NCBI GenBank assembly: GCA_040880725.1
Contig: JBBDHV010000043.1
Location: forward strand, 1-64,000
Source: DATHWB01 sp040880725
GTDB taxonomy: Bacteria > Actinomycetota > Acidimicrobiia > Spongiisociales > ZC4RG35
Reading direction: 5' to 3'
Length of the DNA stretch: 64,000 nucleotides
In this document: positions 16,603 to 25,798 of the stretch, one piece after another
Layout of the letters: each line of letters opens with the position of its first letter
Position numbering within the stretch: position 1 is the stretch's first letter
Position numbers and translations under genes: made by a program
The notes under the pieces: model-generated
Database searches by the model: none
Seen by the model: only the letters and a program-made list of their open reading frames with translations
What the model was told of the DNA's origin: nothing

Positions 16603-17247
16603 TCAGACCTGCGCGGCCAGACCGCAGATTCGTTCGACCACTTCGCCGACGGTCATGTCGGTGGTGTCCACCACGACGGCATCTTCGGCCGCGGTCATCG
16701 GCGACACGCGGCGGGAACCGTCGATCGCATCCCGCCTGCGAATGGCCTCGAGGTGCGCGGAGGGATCCTCGCCGCGCTCCGCCGCCCGCCGTCGGGCGCG
16801 CTCGGCCTCATCGGCGGTGAGGAACAACTTCACCGGGGCATCGGGGAACACGACCGTGCCGATGTCCCGACCTTCGACGACCGCACTGCCACCCCGGTCG
16901 GCCACCCATTGCTGCTGCTTCGACACCAGAATCTCCCGGACCTCGGGGTGGGCACTGACGATGCTGACGGCTGCAGTCACCTCCCGATCGCGAATGGCAC
17001 CCTCGACGACCTCGTCGCCGACGACCGTGAGGCCGTCCCGCGACGAGATCGCCACGCCCTCCAATGCAGCCAGGATTCCGGCGGCGTCTCGGGGGTCGAC
17101 GCCGTTGCGCAGCGCGACGAGGGTCGCTGCTCGATAGAAGCCGCCCGTGTCGAGATGCGGGAGGCGCAATCTTCCTGCGACCAGCCGCGCGACGGAGGAC
17201 TTGCCCGAGCCTGCAGGGCCGTCGATGGCGACGATCAGCCCCGGCAC
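16603..17247 (-). CDS. cmk: cytidylate kinase
   Basis: A 214-residue (d)CMP kinase. The P-loop GPAGSGKS is at residues 10-17, followed by family features HLDTGGFYRA and VVEGRDIGTVV. It phosphorylates CMP and dCMP for nucleic acid and lipid precursor supply. The start is a GTG at 17247 that overlaps the 3' end of aroA by 13 bp; the frame is open upstream, but homologues begin close to the P-loop. The aroA-cmk pairing is common in bacteria. Confidence 0.95.
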   Translation of the reverse strand: MPGLIVAIDGPAGSGKSSVARLVAGRLRLPHLDTGGFYRAATLVALRNGVDPRDAAGILAALEGVAISSRDGLTVVGDEVVEGAIRDREVTAAVSIVSAHPEVREILVSKQQQWVADRGGSAVVEGRDIGTVVFPDAPVKLFLTADEAERARRRAAERGEDPSAHLEAIRRRDAIDGSRRVSPMTAAEDAVVVDTTDMTVGEVVERICGLAAQV

Positions 17248-18509
17248 ATCGCGTCCAGGACGTCGAAATACTGTGGCCAGGTCTTGGAAACACACTCGGG
17301 ATCTGTGATGACGACTCCAGGAATCCGCAGGCCGGCCAGGGCGAACGACATTGCCATCCGGTGATCGTCGTACGTTTCGATCGCAGCTGCCTTCGGCGGC
17401 CCCGGAGTGATCGCCAGAGTGTCTCCCTCGATTTCAGCCACCGCCCCGAGCTTGCCCAGTTCGGTCTGGAGTGCCGCCAACCGATCCGTCTCCTTGGCCC
17501 GAAGCGTTCCGAGACCGCGCAACCGGGATGGACCGTCCGCGAAGAGGCAGGCGACCGCCAGAACCAGGGCACCATCCGGTGATCCGCTGAGGTCGACGTC
17601 GACAGCCCCCAGCGGCGCGCCTTCGGCCTCAACGAGAACCTCGTGCTCGGAACGCGTGACACGGCATCCCATCTCGGCCAGGACATCGAGGACCGCGAGA
17701 TCGGGCTGACTCGAGTGGGATGCAATCCCGGGAATGACCACGCGGCCCCCGGCGATCGCGACCGCGGTCGCCGGGTACACCGCGGCCGACGCATCCGGTT
17801 CGATCTCGAAGTGGGCCTTGTCATATCCGGTGGGCGCCACCAAATAGGAGCCGTCCCGACGTTCCACCGACGCGCCGAACGCCTCCATCACCTCGATGGT
17901 GCCAGTGACGTAGGTTTCGGAGACCTGCGTGCCTTTCACGACAACCTCCACCGGATCTCCGAGCATGGGAGCGATCAACAAGAGCGCGGAGAGGAACTGG
18001 CTCGAAGTAGCGCCGCTGACCTCGGTGCGACCCGCGTGCAGCGGGCCGGTGACGGTGACAGGAGGCGATCCGGTGGCAGACCTCACCTCCGCGCCGAGCA
18101 TGGCGAGGGCTTCGAGCAGGTCTGACAGCGGTCGCTGCCGCATCCGCGCTGTTCCGTCGATGGTGACCGGTCCGTCGGCAAGTGCCGCGACCGCAGTCAG
18201 GAAGCGGGCGGTCGTGCCCGAGGCACCCGCATCGATCAGCGTGTCACCACTGAGATGGCCTCCTGTCCCCAGGACAAGCCAGGGATCGTCGACATCGTCG
18301 ACCATCACCCCAAGGGATCGAAGTCCGGCGCGCATCGCCACAGTGTCATCGGCTTCGAGAGGATCGAGCAGCCGGCTCACCGAACCATCCCGAGCCAGGC
18401 CGGCGACGATCAGTGCCCGGTTCGTGATGCTCTTGGACCCTGGGGGGCGAACGACGGCGTCGAGGGGTCGTCTCACGGTTTCGATCGGGCGGGCGGCGGT
18501 TCGAGGCAT
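17235..18509 (-). CDS. aroA: 3-phosphoshikimate 1-carboxyvinyltransferase (EPSP synthase)
   Basis: A 424-residue EPSP synthase of the shikimate pathway, which joins PEP to shikimate-3-phosphate. Seen are PPGSKSITNRALI near the N-terminus, GASGTTARFL, and near the C-terminus RLRGLGTLRAKETDRL followed by DDHRMAM, all family signatures. The ATG at 18509 lies 2 nt after the rluB stop, so translation is probably coupled. A class II DAHP synthase for the first step of the same pathway is at 52.5-53.9 kb, far from here. Confidence 0.96.
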   Translation of the reverse strand: MPRTAARPIETVRRPLDAVVRPPGSKSITNRALIVAGLARDGSVSRLLDPLEADDTVAMRAGLRSLGVMVDDVDDPWLVLGTGGHLSGDTLIDAGASGTTARFLTAVAALADGPVTIDGTARMRQRPLSDLLEALAMLGAEVRSATGSPPVTVTGPLHAGRTEVSGATSSQFLSALLLIAPMLGDPVEVVVKGTQVSETYVTGTIEVMEAFGASVERRDGSYLVAPTGYDKAHFEIEPDASAAVYPATAVAIAGGRVVIPGIASHSSQPDLAVLDVLAEMGCRVTRSEHEVLVEAEGAPLGAVDVDLSGSPDGALVLAVACLFADGPSRLRGLGTLRAKETDRLAALQTELGKLGAVAEIEGDTLAITPGPPKAAAIETYDDHRMAMSFALAGLRIPGVVITDPECVSKTWPQYFDVLDAMCRG

Positions 18510-18511
18510 CG

Positions 18512-19234
18512 TCAGCTTCGACCGTAGCCGTAGAGCGCTGCCACCTCGTTCGCCGTCAGGACCCGCCATGATCCGGGCTCGAGGGAGCGATCCGAGATCG
18601 GTCCGATGGCGGTCCGCACCAACCGCAACACTGGATGACCCACCGCCTCACACATGCGACGGACCTCCCGGTTTCTGCCTTCGTTCATGACGATCTCGAC
18701 GAGCGACCGGTCCCCAGACACGTCGAGCCGGCGAGCCGATACCGCCCGGGCGGGTCCGTCGTTGAGATCCACGCCTTCCTCCAGCGCACGCAGTGCCCGC
18801 CGTCCCGGCGCCCCGGTGACCTGGGCGACATAGGTCTTGGTGACGCCATTCGAGGGATGGGTGACCCAGTTCGTCAGATCTCCGTCGTTCGACAACAGGA
18901 GCAGCCCCTCGGAGTCGGCGTCGAGACGACCCACCGGCCACACCCGGGGTTCGGGCGGCACGAGATCGACGACGGTGGAGCGATTCTGCGGGTCATCCGC
19001 CGTGGACACCACCCCGACCGGCTTGGCCAGCAGGTAGGTGACGAAGCCCGGTGCCACCGGAATGCGCGAACCGTCCACCATCACGACAGATCGCTCCGGG
19101 TCACAGCGGTCGCCGAGGACTGCTTTCCGACCGTCGACCGTCACACGCCCCTCCCTGATCAGCTCCTCAGCGGCGCGGCGAGACATGAGACCTGCGGCAC
19201 TGATCGCCTTCTGGAGGCGGACTGCGGAGGTCAC
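18512..19234 (-). CDS. rluB: 23S rRNA pseudouridine synthase RluB-type
   Basis: A 240-residue RluB/RsuA-family synthase. An S4 RNA-binding domain occupies residues about 5-60 (RLQKAISAAGLMSRRAAEEL), and the catalytic motif GRLDADSEGLL has Asp105. It isomerises a uridine in 23S rRNA near the peptidyl transferase centre in known members. The GTG start (19234) overlaps the scpB stop (GTGA), as is usual for the scpA-scpB-rluB operon. Confidence 0.93.
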   Translation of the reverse strand: MTSAVRLQKAISAAGLMSRRAAEELIREGRVTVDGRKAVLGDRCDPERSVVMVDGSRIPVAPGFVTYLLAKPVGVVSTADDPQNRSTVVDLVPPEPRVWPVGRLDADSEGLLLLSNDGDLTNWVTHPSNGVTKTYVAQVTGAPGRRALRALEEGVDLNDGPARAVSARRLDVSGDRSLVEIVMNEGRNREVRRMCEAVGHPVLRLVRTAIGPISDRSLEPGSWRVLTANEVAALYGYGRS

Positions 19235-19800
19235 TCGTCGACGCTGGTCGGGTCCCGGAACGTCTCCTCGAGGACTTCCACCACCGAGGCAGGGGGAACA
19301 TGCTCGGCGAGGGGCGGCAACTCGTCGAGACCATTCAGGCCCAGCTTCTCCAAGAACAGGTCCGACGTCCGGTACACGGCCGGGTTGCCCGGTGACGGCA
19401 GTCGCCCGGCCTCTTCTATGAGGCCCAGACGTTCCAGCGACCGGATCGACGAGTCCGAGTCGACCCCGCGGATTTCCGCGACCTGCCCGCGCGACACCGG
19501 CTGGCGGTATGCAACGACCGACAGCACCTCGAGGGCGGCCGCCGAGAGTTTGCGGGCGGTGGGTCCCGCCGCGAACCGTTCCAGATACGGGTACGCCTCG
19601 GGGCGCGTGGCGAGCCGCCAGCCGCCGGCGACATGGCGCACCGTCAGACCAGAGCCTCGTTGGTCGAGAACGGTCCCCAGCTGCCGGAGCTCGGTTTCGA
19701 CCGACTCGGGCGACATCTCCAGGAGTTCTGCCAGTTCGCTCGTGGGAATCGGGGATTCGGTGACGAACAGGATCGCTTCGAGAGCGGCGCCGACTTCCAT
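19231..19800 (-). CDS. scpB: segregation and condensation protein B
   Basis: A 189-residue ScpB, the winged-helix dimer that joins ScpA and SMC in the bacterial condensin complex for chromosome segregation. Family features seen: GAALEAILFVTESPI at the N-terminus, ALEVLSVVAYRQPVSR, and EIRGVDSDSSIRSL. The start codon overlaps the scpA stop (TGATG at 19802-19798). Confidence 0.95.
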   Translation of the reverse strand: MEVGAALEAILFVTESPIPTSELAELLEMSPESVETELRQLGTVLDQRGSGLTVRHVAGGWRLATRPEAYPYLERFAAGPTARKLSAAALEVLSVVAYRQPVSRGQVAEIRGVDSDSSIRSLERLGLIEEAGRLPSPGNPAVYRTSDLFLEKLGLNGLDELPPLAEHVPPASVVEVLEETFRDPTSVDE

Positions 19801-20561
19801 CACTCCGACCATTCGGACACGAGCTCGCGTCCGTCGCCGGACGAGCGCCGCACTTCGATCTCCGCCAGCCAATCATCCTGGGCAAGTTCGACGAGCCCCC
19901 ACCGGGCCATCTCGAGTAGCGCGAGAAAGTAGGCGGCCACTTCGACCCGGCGGGTGCAGTGGGCGATCAGATCGTCGAAGGTGGTCTCTGCCAACTCGGT
20001 CACCCGTACCCGCAACTCGTCGATGGCCGATTGCACCGATGGGAGGTCGAGTTCGAGATGATCGAGATCGAGTTCGACCGTGCGGGTGGCGAACACCCGG
20101 GCGGCGATGTCCGAGAGTCCGGCCGCATCCACACCGAGGTCGGGGTCGGGCGGTGGCACGTCGATGGTCTGGTCGAGCCCTGCGGTACGCGGCACGAAGC
20201 GATTCGCAGACTCGAACCGAGCCGCCAGCACCGCGGCGACGTCTTTGAACGTGACGCACATGAGGAGACGGCTGAGGAGGCGGTCGCGCTCTTCCATCAG
20301 TTCGAGTTCCTCGTCGAGGTCGAGGTCGGCGTCGGTCGGGAGGAGTTGGCGGATCTTCAACTGAATCAGGGTGGCGGCGATCAGCAGGAACTCGGACGTG
20401 ACGTCGAGGTCCAGACCCCGCATCTCTTCGAGGTGTGCCAGGTACTCGGTGACGAGGTCCGAGAGGCTGACGGACGTGACATCGACCTGGTGACGGGTGA
20501 TCAATTGCAGTAAGAGGTCGAGGGGACCTTCGAACACGGAGGTCCGGACGTGGTACGACAT
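19800..20561 (-). CDS. scpA: segregation and condensation protein A
   Basis: A 253-residue kleisin of the SMC-ScpAB complex. Typical features: FEGPLDLLLQLI at residues 10-21, an N-terminal helical SMC-binding region (EFLLIAATLIQLKIRQLLP), an acidic linker, and a C-terminal winged helix (FLALLEMARWGLVEL) for SMC cap binding. It heads the scpA-scpB-rluB-aroA-cmk run, all coupled by overlaps. Confidence 0.95.
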   Translation of the reverse strand: MSYHVRTSVFEGPLDLLLQLITRHQVDVTSVSLSDLVTEYLAHLEEMRGLDLDVTSEFLLIAATLIQLKIRQLLPTDADLDLDEELELMEERDRLLSRLLMCVTFKDVAAVLAARFESANRFVPRTAGLDQTIDVPPPDPDLGVDAAGLSDIAARVFATRTVELDLDHLELDLPSVQSAIDELRVRVTELAETTFDDLIAHCTRRVEVAAYFLALLEMARWGLVELAQDDWLAEIEVRRSSGDGRELVSEWSE

Positions 20562-20573
20562 GCCTTACGGAGG

Positions 20574-21077
20574 CTAGTTGTCGGCGGCGTCATCGCCGGT
20601 GAACGTCGAATCGGCCTCGCTCAGCATCCTCCAGTCGTGCGGGTCGATCGACTCGGGCCGAGCACCGTGGTGGTGGGCGGCGTAATCGGTCGCGAGGCCA
20701 CCCAGCCCCAGTTTCTGCAACTCTGCCGCGCCGAGGGCCGGGTGGTCGAGGTAGACACCCAGCCTCCCCGGGGCCGGCAGTCGGAGGCGGGCGAGGACCG
20801 AGGCGATCACCCGACCTGTGATTCCGAGCCGAGCGTGTCGCTTGCCGAGGTCATGGCAGAGGGCGGCGACGACCAGTTCGGTGTGACCGTCGCGTTCTCG
20901 CACGTACCGGGCAGCTTCGAGCCCGTGACGCTGGTCGGCGTCGTTCTGTTGCAGATACGCCTTCAACGTCCGCTCGTCGATCAACTCGGAGAGTTCTCGG
21001 AGTTCGGCAGGGCTGAGGGGCTCGACCCGAAAGGACCACGCGAACCGTCGAGCGAGATGGGCCCACGACCCGGGCAA
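20574..21077 (-). CDS. HD-domain protein
   Basis: A 167-residue protein with an HD-superfamily metal site: RHGLEAARYV, CHDLGKRH, a later HHHGARPE, and SEADSTF at the end. HD proteins are mostly phosphohydrolases, often acting on nucleotides; the substrate here is unknown. A TTG at 21077, 4 nt after the stop of the DksA-like gene, is the best start, since no ATG or GTG lies at a suitable place. Co-transcribed between the DksA-like gene and scpA. Confidence 0.75.
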   Translation of the reverse strand: MPGSWAHLARRFAWSFRVEPLSPAELRELSELIDERTLKAYLQQNDADQRHGLEAARYVRERDGHTELVVAALCHDLGKRHARLGITGRVIASVLARLRLPAPGRLGVYLDHPALGAAELQKLGLGGLATDYAAHHHGARPESIDPHDWRMLSEADSTFTGDDAADN

Positions 21078-21081
21078 TGGC

Positions 21082-21432
21082 TCAGCGGCTCGTCTTGCAG
21101 TCGACGCAGTAGATCGACGAGGGCCGGAACTCGAGACGGTCGGCAGGAATGTCCTTGCCGCATGAGACGCACACCCCGTAGTTGCCCTTCTCGATGCGAA
21201 CGAGGGCCGCATCGATGTCGGAGAGTTGTGACTTGAGAGACTCGACTACCTGGAGGACTTCCGTTCTCTCATGCGTCGCGGCGGCGGCGTCGGCAAACCC
21301 GTCTCCGTAGTCGACGTCGCCTGTCAGTTCACCGGTTTCGGTCACCCCGAGCTCGATCATCTGATGAACGATCCGCTCGCGTTCTTCTGTCAGGGCGACC
21401 TTCGCCGAAGTCGTGTCGAAGGTGGTCATCAT
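21082..21432 (-). CDS. DksA/TraR-type zinc finger protein
   Basis: A 116-residue protein with a C-terminal four-cysteine zinc finger (Cys88, 91, 109, 112: CVSCGK ... YCVDCK) after a coiled-coil N-terminal half (EERERIVHQMIELGV; VVESLKSQLSDIDAALVRIE). DksA/TraR proteins bind RNA polymerase through the secondary channel. In actinobacteria these shorter homologues may not act with ppGpp. Tandem ATGs at 21432 and 21429 follow GAGGACGG. It sits between xerD and the HD protein, 6 nt after the xerD stop. Confidence 0.88.
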   Translation of the reverse strand: MMTTFDTTSAKVALTEERERIVHQMIELGVTETGELTGDVDYGDGFADAAAATHERTEVLQVVESLKSQLSDIDAALVRIEKGNYGVCVSCGKDIPADRLEFRPSSIYCVDCKTSR

Positions 21433-21438
21433 CCGTCC

Positions 21439-22311
21439 TCACTGGCTTCTCGGGTGCGCTTCGAGGTAAATCTCCCTGAGGTGTCTGGGAGTGACTCGCG
21501 TGTACACCTGAGTGGTGTTCACGTTAGCGTGACCGAGCATTTCTTGAACAGATCGGATGTCTGCCCCGGCCTCGATCATGTGCGTCGCGGCGCTGTGTCG
21601 GAGCACATGGGGAGAGACTTCCGAGGGATCGAGACCCGCTCGTTCGGCAGCGCGTTTCACGATGTCGAAGACTGTCTGACGGGTGAGACGCCCTCCCCGC
21701 AGATTCAGGAACACCGCATCGTCTCTCGGACCCAGGTCCAGCCTCGCCGGCAGCCATGCGGCGATCGCTTCGACGGCCGGTCCCCCGAGGGGAACCATCC
21801 GCTGACGGTTCCCTTTTCCGGTCAGCACCGCCCGCGCCTCCTCGAGGTCGACGGCGCCGAGATCGAGACCGACCACTTCGCTCGCGCGAGCACCGGTGCC
21901 GTACAGAACTTCCAGCATCGCCCGATCCCGGGCATCGGCCGGGCCGGGACCGTCCGGGACAGTCACCAGCCGGATACAAGCCGCAACGTCCAGTGCCTTG
22001 GGAATGGCATCGGGGCGTCTGGGCGCGTCGACGAGGCCCGATGGATCGTCCTCCCGTAGACCTTCGACCACCAGGAACCGGTGGAACCCGCGCAGCGCTG
22101 CCACTTTGCGGGCGACCGTGGTGGGGGCGAGGTCGGAGAGTGACGTCACGAAGTCGTCGATCGTCGGCACGGACGAATCCCGGCCGTCGAGGTGCGCGCG
22201 GTACTGCGACAAGTCCCGACGGTACGCATCGATGGTGGCGGGCGAATACCCCCGCTCCACCGCGAGCGCGGCCAGAAACTCGTCGATCTGGCGACCGAGC
22301 TCCGCCGTCAT
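21439..22311 (-). CDS. xerD: site-specific tyrosine recombinase XerD
   Basis: A 290-residue XerC/D-type recombinase that resolves chromosome dimers at dif with a partner protein. A SAM-like N-terminal domain (GYSPATIDAYRRDL) precedes the catalytic domain with Arg142, Lys166, His235, Arg238, His261 and nucleophile Tyr270 (LGHANVNTTQVYT). Its place next to scpAB and ald fits xerD in actinobacteria, not a phage integrase. It starts 7 nt after the ald stop. Confidence 0.93.
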   Translation of the reverse strand: MTAELGRQIDEFLAALAVERGYSPATIDAYRRDLSQYRAHLDGRDSSVPTIDDFVTSLSDLAPTTVARKVAALRGFHRFLVVEGLREDDPSGLVDAPRRPDAIPKALDVAACIRLVTVPDGPGPADARDRAMLEVLYGTGARASEVVGLDLGAVDLEEARAVLTGKGNRQRMVPLGGPAVEAIAAWLPARLDLGPRDDAVFLNLRGGRLTRQTVFDIVKRAAERAGLDPSEVSPHVLRHSAATHMIEAGADIRSVQEMLGHANVNTTQVYTRVTPRHLREIYLEAHPRSQ

Positions 22312-22318
22312 CGCGGGC

Positions 22319-23437
22319 TCAACCAGCGAGTGTCACCAACGGATCCACGAACTCGCGACCGAGGCTCTCGGCAACCGCACGATTCGTGAGCGCTCCGTTG
22401 ACGACGCTGACACCTCCGACCAGCTCGGGATGACGGCTCAAAGCCGCCACCACCCCCAGGTCCGCGAGCGCCACCACGTACATCAGTGTGGCGTTCGTCA
22501 GCCCGTAGGTAGAGGTGTTCGGGACGGCGCCGGGGATGTTGCCCACGGCGTAGTGGACGATGTCATGGACCATGTACACCGGGTCGGTGTGGGTGGTCTC
22601 CCGGCTCGTCTCGAAGCAACCTCCCTGGTCGATGGCGATGTCCACGAGCACCGAACCCCGCGGCATCCCCCTGACCATGTCCTCGGTGACGAGCTTGGGG
22701 GCGCTCGCCCCGGGGACGAGCACGCTTCCAATCACCAGATCGGCGTCGAGGACCAGTTCTTCGAGAGTCAGGCGGTTCGACGCCATTGTCGACAAGCGGC
22801 CCTGATAGTGCGCGTCGAGGGCGCGCAACCGGGCCAGGTCGCGATCGACGACGGTGACATGCGCCTGCATTCCGACCGCCATCGCCGCGGCGTTTGCCCC
22901 GGACGTTCCCCCGCCGATGATGACGACCTTTGCGGGGCGGACACCTGGGATGCCGCCGAGCAGCACGCCCCGCCCACCCTGAGCCTTCTCCAGGAAGCGG
23001 GCACCGACCTGGGTGGCCATGCGGCCGGCGATCTCGGACATCGGCGCCAGCAGCGGGAGGGAACGGTCGGGAAGCTGGACCGTCTCGTAGGCGATGGCAG
23101 TCACGCCGCGCTCGACCAACGCGTCGGCCACCGCCGGGTAGGCGGCGAGATGAAGGTAGGTGAAGAGCAGCTGGCCGGGACGGAAGAGGTCGAATTCGTC
23201 TCGCTGCGGCTCCTTGACCTTGAGGATCAGGTCGGCCTCGGCGAAGAGATCGGTCACCTGGGTGACGATGCGAGCCCCCTGGGCTTCGTACTCCTCGTCG
23301 TGAATCGTCGAACCTTCGCCGGCGTCGGATTCGATGAGTACCTCATGGCCGTGTGCCACGAGTTCTCGCACGCCGACCGGCGTGATCGCAACCCGGAATT
23401 CCGAGGTCTTCACCTCGCGGGGAACACCAACGATCAT
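22319..23437 (-). CDS. ald: alanine dehydrogenase
   Basis: A 372-residue NAD-dependent L-alanine dehydrogenase, reversibly converting alanine to pyruvate and ammonia. Family features: MIVGVPREVKTSEFRVAITP, LKVKEP, the TYLHLA motif, and the Rossmann segment VVIIGGGTSGANAA, which deviates slightly from GxGxxG. The ATG at 23437 follows GAGGAG and overlaps the Nudix stop (ATGA). Confidence 0.95.
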   Translation of the reverse strand: MIVGVPREVKTSEFRVAITPVGVRELVAHGHEVLIESDAGEGSTIHDEEYEAQGARIVTQVTDLFAEADLILKVKEPQRDEFDLFRPGQLLFTYLHLAAYPAVADALVERGVTAIAYETVQLPDRSLPLLAPMSEIAGRMATQVGARFLEKAQGGRGVLLGGIPGVRPAKVVIIGGGTSGANAAAMAVGMQAHVTVVDRDLARLRALDAHYQGRLSTMASNRLTLEELVLDADLVIGSVLVPGASAPKLVTEDMVRGMPRGSVLVDIAIDQGGCFETSRETTHTDPVYMVHDIVHYAVGNIPGAVPNTSTYGLTNATLMYVVALADLGVVAALSRHPELVGGVSVVNGALTNRAVAESLGREFVDPLVTLAG

Positions 23438-23967
23438 TCGCTTCTCCTCGACCAACGCAACAGCGCGATCTGCGTCTTCGCGTCGGTGATCTCCCCGGCG
23501 TCGATCGCATCCATCGCGTCCTCCAATGTCATCGTCACGACTGCAGCTTCCACCTCTTCGATCCCATCGGGTCGCCGCGCCCCGGCGACGATACCGCGGG
23601 CCGCAAAAAGGTGTATCACCTCGTCGGTGTACCCGGGTGAAGGCTCCATCGTCCCCAGTGACACCCACTCGGCTGCGGTCATCCCGAGTTCCTCGCGCAA
23701 CTCTCGCCGGGCCGTCTCGATCGGAGGTTCGTCCGCGACATCTCGCTTGCCTGCGGGAATCTCGAGGATATCCCGGCGCATGGCGACCCGGTACTGCCGT
23801 ACGAGCCAGACTCGACCGTCGTCGACGGGGAGCACCGCCACCCCTCCGGGATGGCGAAGCACGTCCCTGGGGTGCGTCGACCCGTCCGGGCCGCGCAAGG
23901 TGACTCTCTCCAGACGGACGAACACGCCCTCCCCGAGAGTCTCCCTTCCCTCCTCGGCGAAAGTCAC
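23434..23967 (-). CDS. Nudix hydrolase, ADP-ribose pyrophosphatase type
   Basis: A 177-residue Nudix hydrolase. The Nudix box lies in GKRDVADEPPIETARRELRE followed by ELG, and the surrounding ILEIPAGKRD and EPSPGYTDE are typical of ADP-ribose pyrophosphatases. It probably hydrolyses ADP-ribose or related nucleotide sugars. The GTG at 23967 overlaps the pyrG stop (GTGA); a second GTG 39 nt downstream, after GGGGAGG, is an alternative start. Confidence 0.87.
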   Translation of the reverse strand: MTFAEEGRETLGEGVFVRLERVTLRGPDGSTHPRDVLRHPGGVAVLPVDDGRVWLVRQYRVAMRRDILEIPAGKRDVADEPPIETARRELREELGMTAAEWVSLGTMEPSPGYTDEVIHLFAARGIVAGARRPDGIEEVEAAVVTMTLEDAMDAIDAGEITDAKTQIALLRWSRRSE

Positions 23968-25631
23968 TTCACCGGCGTCGGTGAGGTGGTTCCGGCTGTT
24001 TCGGCCGAAGCCGCCTTGCGAGCGGCGTGGCGTTCGGCAGCCTGTGCCAGGCCGACGAACAGGGGGTGCGGGTCGTCTGGGCGTGATTTGAACTCCGGGT
24101 GCGCCTGGGTCCCGACGAAGTAGGGGTGGTCTGCCAGCTCGATGAACTCGACGAGGGAGCCGTCCGGCGAGACGCCGCTGAGTCGCATCCCTGCCGCCTC
24201 CAGATCGCGTCGGTAGCGGTTGTTGACTTCCCACCGGTGCCGGTGGCGTTCGTAGACCAGTTCGCTGTCGTAGACCCTGCGCACGATGCTGCCTTCGGCC
24301 AACTTGGCGGCGTACAGGCCGAGACGCATCGTCCCGCCCTTGTCCTCGACGCCTTCCTGGCTCGCCATGAGGTCGATGACCGGGTGGGTGGTCGTCGGGT
24401 CGAACTCAGTGGAGTTGGCTTCCCCCAGATCGAGCACGTTCCGGGCGAACTCGATCACCGCGCACTGCAGTCCGAGACACAGTCCGAGGAACGGGACGCC
24501 ACCCTCACGCGCATAGCGAATGGCGGCGATCTTGCCTTCCACTCCCCTGGATCCGAAGCCTCCCGGAACGACCAGTCCGTCGAGGTCCTCGAGATAACTG
24601 GACGCGAGCATGCCGGTCAGCTCGTCTGAGGGAATCCACCGCACATCGAGGGCGATCCCGTGGGTGGCGGCGCCGTGGCGCAGCGCCTCGGCGACGGAGA
24701 GATAGGCGTCGGGTAGGTCGACGTACTTTCCGACGATGCCGACCTTCACAGGGGTGTCGGCGGTGCGAATCCGCTCGACCATCGCCCGCCAGGCCGAGAG
24801 ATCCGGCGGCGGGCACTCGATGGCGAGCCGCTCGCAGACGACCGTGTCGAGCCCGTTCTGGTGCATCGTCAGGGGCACTTCGTAGATGTCGGTGGCGTCG
24901 GGGGCGCTCACGACCGCACGGGTGCTGACGTCGCAGAACAGGGAGATCTTCTTGCGCACCGAGTCGTCGATCGGCCGGTCGGAACGCACCACGATGATGT
25001 CGGGGGTGATGCCCTTCGAGCGCAGCTCGGCGACCGAGTGTTGGGTCGGCTTGGACTTGAGCTCTTCGGACGAGGCGATGTAGGGCACGAGCGTCACATG
25101 AATGAACATGGCGTTTTCGCGACCCACGTCGTTGGCGAACTGCCGGATGGCTTCGAGAAACGGCAGACCTTCGATGTCACCGACGGTGCCGCCCACTTCG
25201 ATGATGACGACGTCGATCTCGTCTTCGGAACCGACCTGACGGATCCGCTGCTTGATCTCGTTGGTGATGTGCGGGATCACCTGGACCGTGTCACCCAGGT
25301 AGTCACCCCTTCGCTCCTTCTTGATGACCGACAGGTAGATCGAGCCGGCGGTCACGTTGGACGTGCGCCGCAGGTTGGTGCCGACGAACCGCTCGTAATG
25401 CCCGAGGTCGAGGTCGGTTTCGCCGCCGTCGTCGGTGACGAACACTTCGCCGTGTTGGAACGGATTCATCGTGCCAGGGTCGACGTTGATGTACGGGTCG
25501 AGCTTCTGGATGACGACGTTGAGGCCACGAGTCTTGAGGATCCGACCGAGGGACGCGGCGGTGATCCCCTTGCCGAGACTCGAAACGACGCCGCCGGTGA
25601 CGAAGACGTACTTGGTGGGTCGACCGATCAT
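23964..25631 (-). CDS. pyrG: CTP synthase
   Basis: A 555-residue glutamine-hydrolysing CTP synthase converting UTP to CTP. The N-terminal synthetase domain begins KYVFVTGGVVSSLGKG with the P-loop-like GVVSSLGKG. The C-terminal class I glutamine amidotransferase has the nucleophile elbow LGLCLGLQ and the His-Glu region near HPEF. The C-terminal tail is Ala/Thr-rich. The start ATG at 25631 fits the conserved family N-terminus. A repeat-flanked nuclease gene lies immediately upstream. Confidence 0.97.
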   Translation of the reverse strand: MIGRPTKYVFVTGGVVSSLGKGITAASLGRILKTRGLNVVIQKLDPYINVDPGTMNPFQHGEVFVTDDGGETDLDLGHYERFVGTNLRRTSNVTAGSIYLSVIKKERRGDYLGDTVQVIPHITNEIKQRIRQVGSEDEIDVVIIEVGGTVGDIEGLPFLEAIRQFANDVGRENAMFIHVTLVPYIASSEELKSKPTQHSVAELRSKGITPDIIVVRSDRPIDDSVRKKISLFCDVSTRAVVSAPDATDIYEVPLTMHQNGLDTVVCERLAIECPPPDLSAWRAMVERIRTADTPVKVGIVGKYVDLPDAYLSVAEALRHGAATHGIALDVRWIPSDELTGMLASSYLEDLDGLVVPGGFGSRGVEGKIAAIRYAREGGVPFLGLCLGLQCAVIEFARNVLDLGEANSTEFDPTTTHPVIDLMASQEGVEDKGGTMRLGLYAAKLAEGSIVRRVYDSELVYERHRHRWEVNNRYRRDLEAAGMRLSGVSPDGSLVEFIELADHPYFVGTQAHPEFKSRPDDPHPLFVGLAQAAERHAARKAASAETAGTTSPTPVK

Positions 25632-25706
25632 CGGATGGCGTTCCCGGAGGGTCCGCACGGGCGGTTTGTGAACCTGCTCAGCACGGGAGTCCACCGTAGC
25701 ACGACC

Positions 25707-25766
25707 GCCCCGCGTACCCTGGGTTCCCGAGTACATCCCAGGTCTTCGGCAGCCCACGGTTCGGCG
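25707..25766 (-). repeat. dispersed palindromic repeat (copy 2), left end of unit 1
   Basis: GCCCCGCGTACCCTGGGTTC at 25707-25726 and AGCCCACGGTTCGGCG at 25751-25766. It lies in a divergent intergenic region (pyrG versus the nuclease gene), so it is not placed as a terminator. The middle 24 bp differ from the other copies. Confidence 0.7.
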
Positions 25767-25798
25767 ATTTCGTCACACCGGGCGTTCATCTTCGGGAC

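Noticed and set aside
21439..22311. Tyrosine recombinase as an integrase of the relaxase island
   Set aside because: It sits in a core run beside scpAB and ald, 7.5 kb on the other side of tRNA-Pro, and has XerD-type length and motifs.
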